Below, piece by piece: positions 34,691 through 44,336 of a stretch of 64,000 nt of DNA. The notes beneath the pieces are model-generated. The model was given only the letters and a program-made list of their open reading frames with translations, was not told where the DNA came from and ran no database searches. The position numbers and the translations under genes were made by a program. Position 1 is the stretch's first letter. Each line of letters begins with the position of its first letter. Source of the stretch: Streptomyces sp. 840.1. GTDB lineage: Bacteria > Actinomycetota > Actinomycetes > Streptomycetales > Streptomycetaceae. The stretch covers positions 2,981,001-3,045,000 of the forward strand of contig NZ_RJUU01000001.1 in assembly GCF_003751445.1 (NCBI RefSeq). The letters are read 5' to 3'.

Positions 34691-35299
34691 TCACGCCGCG
34701 GCGCCGCCCGCGCGGCGCAGGTCCGCGATCCCCTGGTCGAGGGCGGCGCGCAAGTGCGTGGACCGGCCCGTCGACAGCAGGATCGACACGCCCCCCTGGA
34801 TCCCGGCCAGCAGCGCCGCCGCCCTCGTATCGGCATCGACGTCCGCGGGCAGCTCACCGGCTGCCCGCAGCGCCCGGATCCCCGCCGCGAGGCTCTCCTG
34901 CCAGCGGCGCAGCAGCTCGACCACGATCGCCCGCGCCCCGGGAGTCGAGCGCCCGATCTGGAGGAACAGCGAGCCGAGCGGACACTGGTCGCCCTGCGCC
35001 TCGTAGCGCCTGACCACCGCGTCGCGCCACTGTTCCCAGGACTCCCACGAGTCGAGGCGGCCCAGGTAGGGCTGCTGGTCCTCCAGGACCTGGTCCGCCT
35101 CGAACTGGGCTACGGCGACAAGGAGTTCGTCCTTGCCTGCCGGGAAGTAGTGGAAGAGCTGGCTCTTGCTGGTGCCGGTCCGCGCCATGATGTCGTCCAG
35201 GGTCGCCCAGGCGACGCCTCTCTCCCGCACCACCGCCGCGGCCCCCTCGACGATGCGGCTCCGCGTCGCCTTCCCCTTCGCCGTCAGCTTCCCGGGCAC
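34691..35299 (-). CDS. TetR/AcrR-family repressor
   Basis: 202 residues from GTG 35299 (GGAGGT upstream). N-terminal HTH: TRSRIVEGAAAVVRERG, TLDDIMARTGTSKSQLFHYFPAGKDELL. The C-terminal part (SLFLQIGRSTPGARAIVVELLRRW, AALLAGIQGGVSILLS) is the TetR_C_6-type ligand domain common in regulators next to SDR or NmrA genes. The perfect inverted repeat at 35319 sits 20 bp upstream of its start, so it likely represses itself and perhaps the convergent SDR gene. Ligand unknown. Confidence 0.88.
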   Translation of the reverse strand: MPGKLTAKGKATRSRIVEGAAAVVRERGVAWATLDDIMARTGTSKSQLFHYFPAGKDELLVAVAQFEADQVLEDQQPYLGRLDSWESWEQWRDAVVRRYEAQGDQCPLGSLFLQIGRSTPGARAIVVELLRRWQESLAAGIRALRAAGELPADVDADTRAAALLAGIQGGVSILLSTGRSTHLRAALDQGIADLRRAGGAAA

Positions 35300-35318
35300 G
35301 AGCCACCTCCACGACCGT

Positions 35319-35338
35319 AATGGACCAGATGGTCCATT
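35319..35338. promoter_or_regulatory. TetR operator palindrome
   Basis: AATGGACCA (35319-35327), a 2-bp spacer, and TGGTCCATT (35330-35338): a perfect 9-bp inverted repeat just upstream of the TetR start. The size and position are typical of a TetR autoregulatory operator. The half-site TGGACCA-TGGTCCA also resembles operators of TetR_C_6 regulators. Confidence 0.7.
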
Positions 35339-35350
35339 GTAGGTGCGGAC

Positions 35351-35397
35351 ACGGCGGAGGGGGCCGGCCCCGTGACCGGGCCGGCCCCCTCCGCCGT
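35351..35397 (-). terminator. Perfect 20-bp terminator stem after eccC
   Basis: ACGGCGGAGGGGGCCGGCCC (35351-35370) pairs over all 20 bases with the sequence at 35378-35397, leaving a 7-nt loop. It lies 18 bp beyond the eccC stop and separates eccC from the TetR gene on the same strand. Confidence 0.85.
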
Positions 35398-35414
35398 ACT
35401 CGACAGTGCCCCGC

Positions 35415-38400
35415 TCAGTCCAGGTCCGTCGGCAGCCAGCCCGTCTGGATCAGCGAGGGCGCGCTGCGGCGGGAGACGAACAGGCCGCGGCCCGGGGGCA
35501 GCGGGCGGGCCTTCACGTCGCCGAGGAGTTCGCCCTCGCCGGGGTGGCCGGACAGGACGACGCCCTGGGCGCCGAGCTCCTTGAAGCGCTGGATGAACTG
35601 CTCGTACGAGGAGCGGCCGGCGCCCGCGCTGCTGCGGGCGATGATGAAGTTCACCCCGGCGTCGCGGGCGTAGGGGAGGTTGTCGACCAGCTGCGCCATG
35701 GGGTTGCCGGAGGACGTGGCGACCAGGTCGTAGTCGTCGACGATGATGAACGCCCGGGGCCCGCGCCACCAGCTGCGCGTGCGCAGTTGCTGCGGGGTCA
35801 CGTCGGGGCCGGGGATGCGGCTGGTGATGAGGGTGTTCATGTCGTTGAGGTACGTCTCGAACGCGTTCTGCGTCGTCGCGTATCCGACCAGGTACGGCTC
35901 GGGCACGCACTCCAGCAGGCTGCGCCGGTAGTCACCGACGCAGATCAGCGCCTCCTCCGGGGTGTAGCGCTCGGTGATCTGCTTGATGAGCAGCCGCAGC
36001 AGGGCGGTCTTCCCGGACTCCGACTCCCCGAAGACCGCGAACAGCGGGTCGGTGTCGAAGTCGACCAGGACCGGTGCGAGGTTCATCTCGTCGATGCCGA
36101 TCGCGATGCCACCGCTCGACCGCTCCGGGCCGCTCGGCAGCTCCCGCGCGGACAGCTTCCTGGGCAGCATGCGGACCTGCGGGGCGTGCGGGCCGGGCCA
36201 GTTGTCGGACGCGGCCCGGACGAAGGCGGTGGTGGCCTCGGACAGGTCGTCGCCGGCGCCCGCGGAGTCGTCGATGCGCGGCAGCGCGCCCATGAAGTGG
36301 AGCTTCTCCGCCGTCAGGCCTCGGCCGGGTGCGCCGACGGGGACGTTCACCGCGACCTTGCGGTCCAGCTCGGAGTCGGTCGGGTCGCCGAGGCGCAGCT
36401 CCAGCCGGTTGAGGAGCTGGTCCTTGAGCGCCGCCCGCATCTCCATGTACCGGGCGACGGTGACGACCAGGTGCACGCCCAGGCCGAGGCCCCGTGCGGC
36501 GATGTCCGCGACGACCGGCTCCAGGAACTCGTAGTCCGTCTTGAAGGACTGCCAGCCGTCGATGACCAGGAAGACGTCGCCCCACGGCTCGCCGGGCAGC
36601 CGGCCGGCGGCGCGGAGCTGGCGGTAGGTGGTGATCGAGTCGATGTTGTTGTCCCGGAAGAACTCCTCGCGCCGGTTGAGGATGCCGGAGACCTCGGCGA
36701 CCGTGCGGCGGATCTTCTCCGGGTCGAGCCGGGAGGCCACCCCGCCGACGTGCGGCAGGCCGTCGACGGCGATCATGCCGCCGCCGCCGAAGTCCATCCC
36801 GTAGAACTGCACCTCGTGCGGTGTGTGCGTGAGGGCGAAGGAGCCGATGAGGGCACGCAGCAGGGTGGACTTGCCGGAGCGGGGGCCGCCGACGATCAGC
36901 ATGTGACCGGCGGCGCCGGAGAAGTCCCGCACCAGCGGGTCGCGCCGCTGCTCGAACGGCTTGTCGACCAGGCCGAACGGAACGACCAGGTTGCCGTTCT
37001 GCCCGTACTGCGGGGCGTGGAGTCCGCGCTCGGGTGTCACCGCCAGCGGCGGCAGCATCTGGTCGAGGGACGGCGCCTCGGTGAGCGGCGGCAGCCACAC
37101 CTGGTGGGCGAGGGGCCCCTGACCCTCCAGGCGGCGGGCGATGACGTCGAGGACGGTGTCCGCCAGCGCGTCGGCGGTCCGCTGTCCGGGCGCCAGGGAG
37201 AAGTCCGGATCGGGCTCCGGGTAGTGGACCGCCACCGGGGTCGCGGTGAACAGTACGGGGCGCCGGTCGATGGGGAGCTCCCCGGTGCCGGTGGTCGGGG
37301 CGACGCCCGGCCGGTAGGTGCCCGACACATAGGCGGCCTTGAAGCGGGTCATCCCCTCCGTGCCGAACTTCAGGAACCCGGAGCCGGGGACCGAGGGCAG
37401 GTGGTACGCGTCCGGCACACCCAGGGCCGTCCGGGACTCCGCGGCGGAGAACGTACGCAGGCCGATCCGGTAGGACAGGTACGTGTCCAGGCCGCGCAGA
37501 CGGCCTTCCTCCAGGCGCTGCGAGGCCAGCAGCAGGTGCACGCCCAGGGACCGCCCGATGCGGCCGATCTGGATGAACATGTCGATGAAGTCGGGCTTCG
37601 CGGTGAGGAGCTCGCTGAACTCGTCGATCACCAGGACCAGGGAGGCCAGCGGCTCCAGCGGGGCGCCGGCGGCGCGCGCCTTCTCGTAGTCGGTGAGGTT
37701 CGCGTAGTTGCCCGAGGAGCGCAGGAGCTCCTGGCGGCGCTGCAGCTCACCGGTGATGGAGTCCCGCATGCGGTCGACCAGGGTGAGGTCGTCCGACAGG
37801 TTGGTGATCACCGCGGCGACGTGCGGGAGCTCGGACATCCCGGCGAACGTCGCGCCGCCCTTGAAGTCGGCCAGGACGAAGTTGAGCGTCTCGGAGGAGT
37901 GCGTGACCGCCAGGCCCAGCACCAGGGTGCGCAGCAGCTCGGACTTGCCGGAACCGGTCGCTCCCACGCACAGCCCGTGCGGCCCCATGCCCTCCTGTGC
38001 GGCCTCCTTGAGGTCGAGCATGACGGGCGAGCCGTCCTCCCCGATCCCGATCGGGACCCGCAGCCGGTCGGCCGTCGAACGCGGCCGCCAGACGGTCGCG
38101 GTGTCGACCGCAGCCGGGTCACCGATCCCCAGCAGGTCCGTGAAGTCCAGGTTGGCGAGCAGCGGCTCGTCGTCCTCGGCGCCGGCGCCCATCCGCAGCG
38201 GGGCGAGCTGACGGCCCAGGGCCTCCGCGGTCGCGACCGGCAGCAGGTCGGGCGTGCCGTGATAGGTGGCCGCCGCCGACTCCAGCCTCAGCCGGCCGGG
38301 CCGTACCGCTATGTTCAGCCCGCCGCGGGGCTCGTCCAGCTCCTCCGGGACGATCTCCACGACGGTCACGCCCTGCAGCCCCTCCGGGGAGGCGAGCAGC

Positions 38401-39380
38401 GACTCCGCCGGTACGAAGGTGCCGTCCAGTACGACGACGACGTGCGGCTGGTCCAGGAGCGGCGCCCCCTCGCGGTTGAACCTCGACCGGCCCGACAGGG
38501 TGTTCTCGAGCAGTGCCTCGACTTCCATCAGGTTGTCGCCGAACAGCCGCTTCGTGCCGGCCCCGTCGGACGACCCCGGCACCTGGGTGTGCGGCAGCCA
38601 CTTCGTCCAGTCCCACTGGTCGGTGACGTCCCGGGATGCCACGACCGCGACCATGAGGTCCTCGGGCGAGTGCAGCGCGACCAGTCCGCCCACCATCGCG
38701 CGGGCGGAATCGCGTACCGAACCCGGGTCGCCCGACACCACGACGTGGTAGAAGGCGCGCAGCGACACCGCCATGGGGAGCCGGTCGAGCGAGCCGTGCG
38801 TGGCCAGGAACTGGTGCATGGCACCGGCCGACAGGGGCTCCAGCTCGTCCAGCGGTGCGGTGCTCGGAGCGACCAGCGGTGTCCACAGCTGCTGCGGGCC
38901 CAGACCGATGCGGACCTGCCCGAAGTCCTTGTCGGCGATCCGCCGCTCCCAGAGCCGGCCGCCCTCGGCGACCAGCGACCACAGCTGGTCCGGATCGGGG
39001 TGCAGATAGAACTGTGCGTCGCGCTGGGCCCGCGCGGTGCGGCGCACCTTGCGACGGGTCTGCGCGAGGTACTTCAGGTAGTCCCGGCGGCCCTCCGAGG
39101 CCTCGCCCTGGCTTCCCTTGCGGGCCCGCATCACCTGCGCGATCGCCATGGCCACGGTCGACAGCAGCATCATGACGCCCATGATCTTCATGAAGGGCTG
39201 CGAGCCGGGCATGAAGAAGAACACCACCGACGAGCCCATGCCGAGCATCGGCAGCAGCTGCATCGCCATACCCTCTTGCTGCCCGCGCGGCAGTTCGGGA
39301 GGCGATTCGAGCCGTAGTTCGGCCGTCGATGTCTCCGGTGGCATGGCTCGGGGCTGGCGCTTCACGACAATCTGGGTCAC
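35415..39380 (-). CDS. eccC: Type VII secretion motor ATPase EccC (single-chain, three FtsK/SpoIIIE domains)
   Basis: 1321 residues from GTG 39380. Two membrane segments near residues 43-58 and 64-82, then a DUF domain, then three ATPase domains with P-loops GATGSGKS (Lys479), GGPRSGKS (Lys837) and GESESGKT (Lys1124). Walker B-like LVLVIDEFSE, DVFLVIDGW and AFIIVDDYD accompany them. The first domain has the intact DE pair; the second and third end DG and DD, as is usual for the less active ATPase2/3 that bind the substrate YxxxD/E tail. EccCa and EccCb are fused. Divergent from eccD. Confidence 0.95.
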   Translation of the reverse strand: MTQIVVKRQPRAMPPETSTAELRLESPPELPRGQQEGMAMQLLPMLGMGSSVVFFFMPGSQPFMKIMGVMMLLSTVAMAIAQVMRARKGSQGEASEGRRDYLKYLAQTRRKVRRTARAQRDAQFYLHPDPDQLWSLVAEGGRLWERRIADKDFGQVRIGLGPQQLWTPLVAPSTAPLDELEPLSAGAMHQFLATHGSLDRLPMAVSLRAFYHVVVSGDPGSVRDSARAMVGGLVALHSPEDLMVAVVASRDVTDQWDWTKWLPHTQVPGSSDGAGTKRLFGDNLMEVEALLENTLSGRSRFNREGAPLLDQPHVVVVLDGTFVPAESLLASPEGLQGVTVVEIVPEELDEPRGGLNIAVRPGRLRLESAAATYHGTPDLLPVATAEALGRQLAPLRMGAGAEDDEPLLANLDFTDLLGIGDPAAVDTATVWRPRSTADRLRVPIGIGEDGSPVMLDLKEAAQEGMGPHGLCVGATGSGKSELLRTLVLGLAVTHSSETLNFVLADFKGGATFAGMSELPHVAAVITNLSDDLTLVDRMRDSITGELQRRQELLRSSGNYANLTDYEKARAAGAPLEPLASLVLVIDEFSELLTAKPDFIDMFIQIGRIGRSLGVHLLLASQRLEEGRLRGLDTYLSYRIGLRTFSAAESRTALGVPDAYHLPSVPGSGFLKFGTEGMTRFKAAYVSGTYRPGVAPTTGTGELPIDRRPVLFTATPVAVHYPEPDPDFSLAPGQRTADALADTVLDVIARRLEGQGPLAHQVWLPPLTEAPSLDQMLPPLAVTPERGLHAPQYGQNGNLVVPFGLVDKPFEQRRDPLVRDFSGAAGHMLIVGGPRSGKSTLLRALIGSFALTHTPHEVQFYGMDFGGGGMIAVDGLPHVGGVASRLDPEKIRRTVAEVSGILNRREEFFRDNNIDSITTYRQLRAAGRLPGEPWGDVFLVIDGWQSFKTDYEFLEPVVADIAARGLGLGVHLVVTVARYMEMRAALKDQLLNRLELRLGDPTDSELDRKVAVNVPVGAPGRGLTAEKLHFMGALPRIDDSAGAGDDLSEATTAFVRAASDNWPGPHAPQVRMLPRKLSARELPSGPERSSGGIAIGIDEMNLAPVLVDFDTDPLFAVFGESESGKTALLRLLIKQITERYTPEEALICVGDYRRSLLECVPEPYLVGYATTQNAFETYLNDMNTLITSRIPGPDVTPQQLRTRSWWRGPRAFIIVDDYDLVATSSGNPMAQLVDNLPYARDAGVNFIIARSSAGAGRSSYEQFIQRFKELGAQGVVLSGHPGEGELLGDVKARPLPPGRGLFVSRRSAPSLIQTGWLPTDLD

Positions 39381-39549
39381 CGGCGAATCAATCCCTCAGT
39401 GCGGCCCGGAGAGTTGCGGGCCGGCACCCCCGTGGCAGCGACCTACCTCCGCGCGCCGACAATCCTACGTGTAGGCCATGGGAGGGACCCCGATAGGGTG
39501 GCGCCCTTGGCCTGGAGCGTGGTGTACAGCGAACGAGGGGATCCATCAG

Positions 39550-41019
39550 GTGAGTTCGACCCTGACAACCGGTTTTTGCCGCGTAACGGTCGTGGCGCCG
39601 GACAGCCGTATCGATGTCGCCCTCCCGGACGACGTAGCCGTCGCGGACCTCCTGCCGGAGATCCTGCGGCTGACCGGACAGGTCACACCGCCGGGAGCGC
39701 CTCCCGGCTACCATCTGGCCCGCCGCGACGGCACCCTCCTGGACGCCACCCACCCGCTGTCCGTCCAGCGCGTTCTGGACGGTGACGTCCTGCGGCTGCG
39801 GCCCTTCGCTGAATCGCTGCCCCCGGCCGTCTTCGACGACGTGGCCGACGCCGTCGCGTCCGCCGTCCGCCGGGACCGCGCGCTCTGGAGCGACCAGCTG
39901 TTCGGCGTCTCCGGCCTGTTCGGCGGTGCGCTCCTTCTCGTACTCATGGGCTTCGTGCTCTGGTTCGCGGACCCGGTCAAGCACGACATGCACGGCCTTC
40001 CGGGCATCGTCGCGGCCGCAGTCGGCGTACTGCTCGTCACACTGGCGGGCATCAGGGCACGCAGTTACGGGGACCGGGCCTCGGCGGTCGCGCTCGGCCT
40101 CGCCGCGCTGCCGCACCTGATGATCGCCGGGTCCGGGCTCCTCGCGCTCGACCCGGGCACCGGCATCGGGCGACTGCAGTTCCTGCTGGGCTGCGCCGCG
40201 GTGCTCCTCGTCTCGACCGGGCTCGTCGCCGCGATGCCGACCGGCGACGCCCCCTTCGTCGCCATCGTCTTCGCCTCGGCGGTCGGCACCCTCGCCACGT
40301 TCTGCGCGATCCTCACCGATTCCAGTCCCAGCGAGACCGCAGCCGTCTGCGCGGTCGTCGCGATCGGCGCCATCGCCTTCCTGCCCGGCCTCTCCGCGCG
40401 GGTGGCCCACCTGCCGATCGGCTACGCCGCCCCGCGCCCCACGACCGACGCCGACCTCGACAACGAGACGGGTGTCCTCGGCGAGGCCGACCCCGTCGAC
40501 GCCGAACGCATCGCGGCCCAGGCCCGGCGCGGGCACGAGCTGCTGCTGGGCCTCGTCGGGGGCTGCTGCGTCGTGGTGGTCGCGGCCGCCGCCGTCCTGG
40601 GCTTCTCCAGCAACGTCTGGGGCCAGACCCTCGCGCTGGTCGCGGGCCTGGCCATGCTGCTGCGGGCGCGCCTCTTCCGCTACACCGCCCAGGTCGTCGC
40701 CGTCCTCGGCGCCGGCCTCGCCGCCCTGGGCCTGCTGGTCCTGGGCCTGTCGCTCAACCCGCCGGCCGACGCCGTCATCAAGCTCCTGACGGAACAGGAC
40801 CGGGGACCGCTCGACATCCGCACCCTGTGGCTCGCCGCGGCCGTCACGGCCGGAGCCGCGCTGCTGGTCGCTATCGCGCTGATCATCCCGAAGAAGGGGC
40901 TCTCCCCCTTCTGGGGCCGCCTCTCCGACCTGGCCGAGGTGGTCCTCCTCCTCGCGCTCGTTCCCCTGTGTCTGGCCGTACTGGACGTGTACTCCTCGGC
41001 ACGCGGGATGACGAGCTAA
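39550..41019 (+). CDS. eccD: Type VII secretion channel protein EccD
   Basis: 489 residues from GTG 39550 (GGGGA upstream); longer readings are shadow. The N-terminal ~90 residues are the ubiquitin-like YukD domain (CRVTVVAPDSRIDVALPDDVAVADLLPEIL, then DGTLLD and LDGDVLRLRP). About eleven hydrophobic segments follow from residue 120 to the end. EccD dimers form the membrane vestibule of the ESX pore. It starts 170 bp from eccC in the opposite direction, so the two share a divergent promoter region. Confidence 0.93.
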   Translation: MSSTLTTGFCRVTVVAPDSRIDVALPDDVAVADLLPEILRLTGQVTPPGAPPGYHLARRDGTLLDATHPLSVQRVLDGDVLRLRPFAESLPPAVFDDVADAVASAVRRDRALWSDQLFGVSGLFGGALLLVLMGFVLWFADPVKHDMHGLPGIVAAAVGVLLVTLAGIRARSYGDRASAVALGLAALPHLMIAGSGLLALDPGTGIGRLQFLLGCAAVLLVSTGLVAAMPTGDAPFVAIVFASAVGTLATFCAILTDSSPSETAAVCAVVAIGAIAFLPGLSARVAHLPIGYAAPRPTTDADLDNETGVLGEADPVDAERIAAQARRGHELLLGLVGGCCVVVVAAAAVLGFSSNVWGQTLALVAGLAMLLRARLFRYTAQVVAVLGAGLAALGLLVLGLSLNPPADAVIKLLTEQDRGPLDIRTLWLAAAVTAGAALLVAIALIIPKKGLSPFWGRLSDLAEVVLLLALVPLCLAVLDVYSSARGMTS

Positions 41020-41190
41020 GGGCTGTCCCGTAATTGATGGCGGGTGCACGACGACAGCTGCGGCACCTCACCCCGTAGCCGGACGGAGCATTTATCCGTC
41101 GTCGCGCAGCAGACGGGCATCAGGGGCAAAGCCGGTTCCACAGGTGGCAGCCCGTCTGCGCGGGAAGACCCCCCCCGGCGCCAGGGGGTG
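41020..41190. other. Gap between eccD and the LuxR regulator, with possible IS-end remnant and hairpin
   Basis: The gap opens directly after the eccD TAA with GGGCTGTCCCGTAATTGATG, which resembles, from memory, a terminal sequence repeated beside Streptomyces IS elements; no matching second end was found. At 41103-41162 CGCGCAG...ACGGGC pairs with GCCCGTCTGCGCG, a hairpin that could end both convergent genes. It marks the boundary between the T7SS locus and the terpenoid region. Confidence 0.4.
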
Positions 41191-44052
41191 TCAGCTGACT
41201 GCCTTGGGGAACCTGCCCGTGTCCTGCGCGAACCTGTTGAGGGTGAGCCGGCGAGGAAGTTCCGAGCGGCGCTTGATGCACAACTTTCGGTAGATCCGCG
41301 TGAGGTGCTGTTCGACGGTGCTCACCGTGACATGCAGCTTGCGAGCGATTTCGCGGTTCGAGCTGCCCAGCGCCGCCAGTTCGGCAACCCGCCGCTCGGC
41401 ATCGGTGAGCAGCTCGCTGTCCGTCGAGTCACGCACCAGGGGCGCGCGGAGCGCGGGCCCGGACTCCGAGGCGGCGTCCAGCTCACCGAGCAGTGGGCTC
41501 GCGCTGCACTCGCTCGCCCTGAAGCGGGCCTGATGGGCCACCATCTCCGCTTTGGAGTAGTCCCCGGCGCGCCGGTAGCTGTGGGCGAGTGCCACCAGGG
41601 TCCGTGCCAGTTCCAGTTCGTTGCCGCTGTTACTGAGGTGCGTGGCCGATTCCCGTAGCAGTGCCAGACGGTCACCGGCCCGGCCGGCCCTGGCCAGAGC
41701 CCGCAGGCCGATGCCCCGGAGGGTGGACGAGGCGCCGCCCGGACGCTGTTCCTGTTCGTGTATCAGACGACGAGCCTCGTCCGCCTCTCCCATCTCCAGG
41801 AGCGCGAATGCCGCATCACTGCGCCAGGGAAGAAAGGTCGGGACATCGAACCCCCACGACCTCGCCGTCTCGCCACAGGCCAGAAACGCGTCGAGCGCCG
41901 CGTAGTGCCGGCCCGTCCCCAGGTAGTGACGGCCGCGGGCGTGCTGGTACACAAGGCCGAACCGGGTTCTGGCCACACCCGGCAGTCGCTGGTGCAGCAG
42001 AAGTGCCTGGGCCTCGTCGTGTCGCCCCGTGTCCGTGTATGCCTGGAGGAGCGTGGCCACCGGAAGCCCGACCCCCACCCCCCACAGCTCCGGAGACAGT
42101 GCCTTGAGCGCCGACTCCGCCATGGTGAGCGAGGCCGGAGGGTCGCCCCGCCGTATCGCCGTCTCCGCGCGCACCGCGGTCAGGATCGAGCTCCACCGGG
42201 GAATGCCGTGATCCGACGCGACGGCCTGGAGCCGCGCGCCCCACTGCTCGGCGAGTTCGTAGTGCTCGGAATAGGTGAGCGCCTGGAGCACCGCCACCGC
42301 GGTCTCCAGCGAGCGCTCGTCCGGACTTATGGCCTCCAGTATCTGCCTGCCCCACTGGACGACGACGTCCTGCGGTCCCTCGTCGAGGACCAGCTTCAGG
42401 AGGACGGCTCCGTGCTGGGGGCTGCTGCCGGTGAAGGTGCGGCCGGTGGCACGCCGTTGCGCATGCCTGCTGCCGAAGTGTGTCCGGACGTCGGGCAGGG
42501 GCCACGGCGTCGACGGGTAGTAGACACGGAGGAACTGCCGGGTCTGTTCCAGCGCCGTCGTGGTCTCGGAATCCAGTTTCGACCGGCCGGCCCCGACCCT
42601 CTGGATGACCTCGACGGCGTCCTGTTCGCGTCCGTCCCGCAGCAGATGGCGTACGAGAGTGAGTGCGCACCGGCCGGTCAGGGAGCCGTCGCGCACGTGG
42701 CCGAGCAGGGGATCGTTGTACATGGTCTGCTCGGACGGATTGTCCCGCCCGGTGGCATGCGCGAGATACGCCATGGTCCTCGCCCGGTCCTCGTCGGTCG
42801 GGCCGACCGCGTGGGCCAGTTCCAGGCAGCGCACGGCCGACCCCGCGTGCCCGGTGCGAAGCATCTCCTCGGCGGCGTGGATCAAGGGCAGACGTGCCCA
42901 CGGTTCGGCCCGGCCGGCCGCGACGACACGCTGGGCGACATCGATGTCCGCGGCCCCGCACTCGTACAGCACCCGTGCGGCGGCCAGGGCCATCGCGTCC
43001 CGTTCCACGAAGGAAGGGTCCTGCAGAACGGCGGTCCCCACCACCGGATGCGCGAACCGGTCATCCTGGAACACACCCATGGTGCCGAGGGCCTCCAGCG
43101 CCGCCGAGCCCTCGCCCCGGTCCAGTCCGAGAACCCTGCTGACGTTGAACTCGCTTGATGACGGACCGAGGACGGCGGCGGCGCGGGCGGCGTTCAGGAT
43201 CGTCGGGCCGCTGCGGTGGAGCAGGGACAGGGCGGTCCGGGCGAACGAAGCCGTCGCCGCGAGCGATTCCGTGCCGGTCCGGCCCGCCGTCTGACCATCG
43301 GCGGCCAGTCCGGTGGCCATGTCCGGCAGCTCCGCCATCAGAGCCCGTACGAGCAGAGGACTGCCGCCGCTGGCCCGATGGATCCTCTCCGCGTGGTGGT
43401 CCGCTTCGTCCGGTGCGAGGCGATCGGCGAGAATCCGGCGGACCCCGGCGGGCGACAGCATGGGCAGCGAGATCCGGTGAGCATGCTGAAGAGCCAGTAA
43501 GTCCATGTCCGGTAAGGGGCGTTCGGCCGGAACCGACGTGCGTTCGGTCACCACCACGAGGACGCGGGAGGTCCGGGCGGTATGCATCAGCCGGAGCAGG
43601 AACCGATATGAGGTCTCGTCCGCGTGATGAAGGTCGTCGACCGCGATGAGCAGGGGATCGTGTGACGACGCGGCATCGATGAGCGCGCACAGTTCCGCAG
43701 TCACCCAGGAGGGGAGAGCCGGCCCGCCGGGTGTCGACCCGGCGTCCGCCGCCGGGGCGGCGCCGAGCAGCGCGCCGGCCCGTTCCCGGAGCTCGGTCGC
43801 GATCCGGTGCGGGCCCGCGAACAGCTGACGCAGCATCCCGCCGGGCACGTGGCTCTCCGCCGGAGTGCCGACGGCTCTCAGGACCACCGCGCCCGCCTCC
43901 TGCGCCAGGCGCTCGGAGAACGCCGACAGGAGCTCGCTCCTGCCGCACCCGGGGGGACCGTGGATTACCGCCGTGCCCCCCTCGCGGCGGACAGCTGCGG
44001 AGAACAGGCCTCCGAGCGCCGCCCACTGACTGTCCCGCTCGACCAGGTGCAT
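41191..44052 (-). CDS. Large LuxR-family (LAL) transcriptional regulator with two TTA codons
   Basis: 953 residues from ATG 44052 (GGGAGGG upstream). N-terminal AAA/STAND ATPase: Walker A GPPGCGRS, with Arg38 instead of Lys, and Walker B LLIAVDDLHHAD. A TPR-like helical middle follows, then a C-terminal LuxR HTH (LTDAERRVAELAALGSSNREIARKLHVTVSTVEQHLTRIYRKL). LAL proteins activate secondary-metabolite clusters. Two in-frame TTA codons (43513-43515 and 43498-43500, codons 180 and 185) mean translation needs the bldA leucyl-tRNA. Divergent from the biosynthetic operon at 44337, its probable target. Confidence 0.93.
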   Translation of the reverse strand: MHLVERDSQWAALGGLFSAAVRREGGTAVIHGPPGCGRSELLSAFSERLAQEAGAVVLRAVGTPAESHVPGGMLRQLFAGPHRIATELRERAGALLGAAPAADAGSTPGGPALPSWVTAELCALIDAASSHDPLLIAVDDLHHADETSYRFLLRLMHTARTSRVLVVVTERTSVPAERPLPDMDLLALQHAHRISLPMLSPAGVRRILADRLAPDEADHHAERIHRASGGSPLLVRALMAELPDMATGLAADGQTAGRTGTESLAATASFARTALSLLHRSGPTILNAARAAAVLGPSSSEFNVSRVLGLDRGEGSAALEALGTMGVFQDDRFAHPVVGTAVLQDPSFVERDAMALAAARVLYECGAADIDVAQRVVAAGRAEPWARLPLIHAAEEMLRTGHAGSAVRCLELAHAVGPTDEDRARTMAYLAHATGRDNPSEQTMYNDPLLGHVRDGSLTGRCALTLVRHLLRDGREQDAVEVIQRVGAGRSKLDSETTTALEQTRQFLRVYYPSTPWPLPDVRTHFGSRHAQRRATGRTFTGSSPQHGAVLLKLVLDEGPQDVVVQWGRQILEAISPDERSLETAVAVLQALTYSEHYELAEQWGARLQAVASDHGIPRWSSILTAVRAETAIRRGDPPASLTMAESALKALSPELWGVGVGLPVATLLQAYTDTGRHDEAQALLLHQRLPGVARTRFGLVYQHARGRHYLGTGRHYAALDAFLACGETARSWGFDVPTFLPWRSDAAFALLEMGEADEARRLIHEQEQRPGGASSTLRGIGLRALARAGRAGDRLALLRESATHLSNSGNELELARTLVALAHSYRRAGDYSKAEMVAHQARFRASECSASPLLGELDAASESGPALRAPLVRDSTDSELLTDAERRVAELAALGSSNREIARKLHVTVSTVEQHLTRIYRKLCIKRRSELPRRLTLNRFAQDTGRFPKAVS

Positions 44053-44336
44053 GTGCCCTCCCCGAGGCCTCGTGGCATCACATGGTGGCCTGAGCCTTTG
44101 GAACTGTAGGTCATCGCTCCCCTTACGAGGGTGGATCTCAGCCAACGGTCAGGAGACCCCTGCGGGACCAGATCCCCTACGCATGCTCTGAGCTGCCATT
44201 TCATAGGAATTCAAGGAGCCACTAGGGGTTGGTGAGGGGTGGTGGGGTGCGAGTGAAGCACATAGCTTCGCGGTTAATCGGGGTGCCCGTTCCGGATGGG
44301 GGAGCGGCGCCCGTTGGCTGGGGAGAGGGTGGGTGC

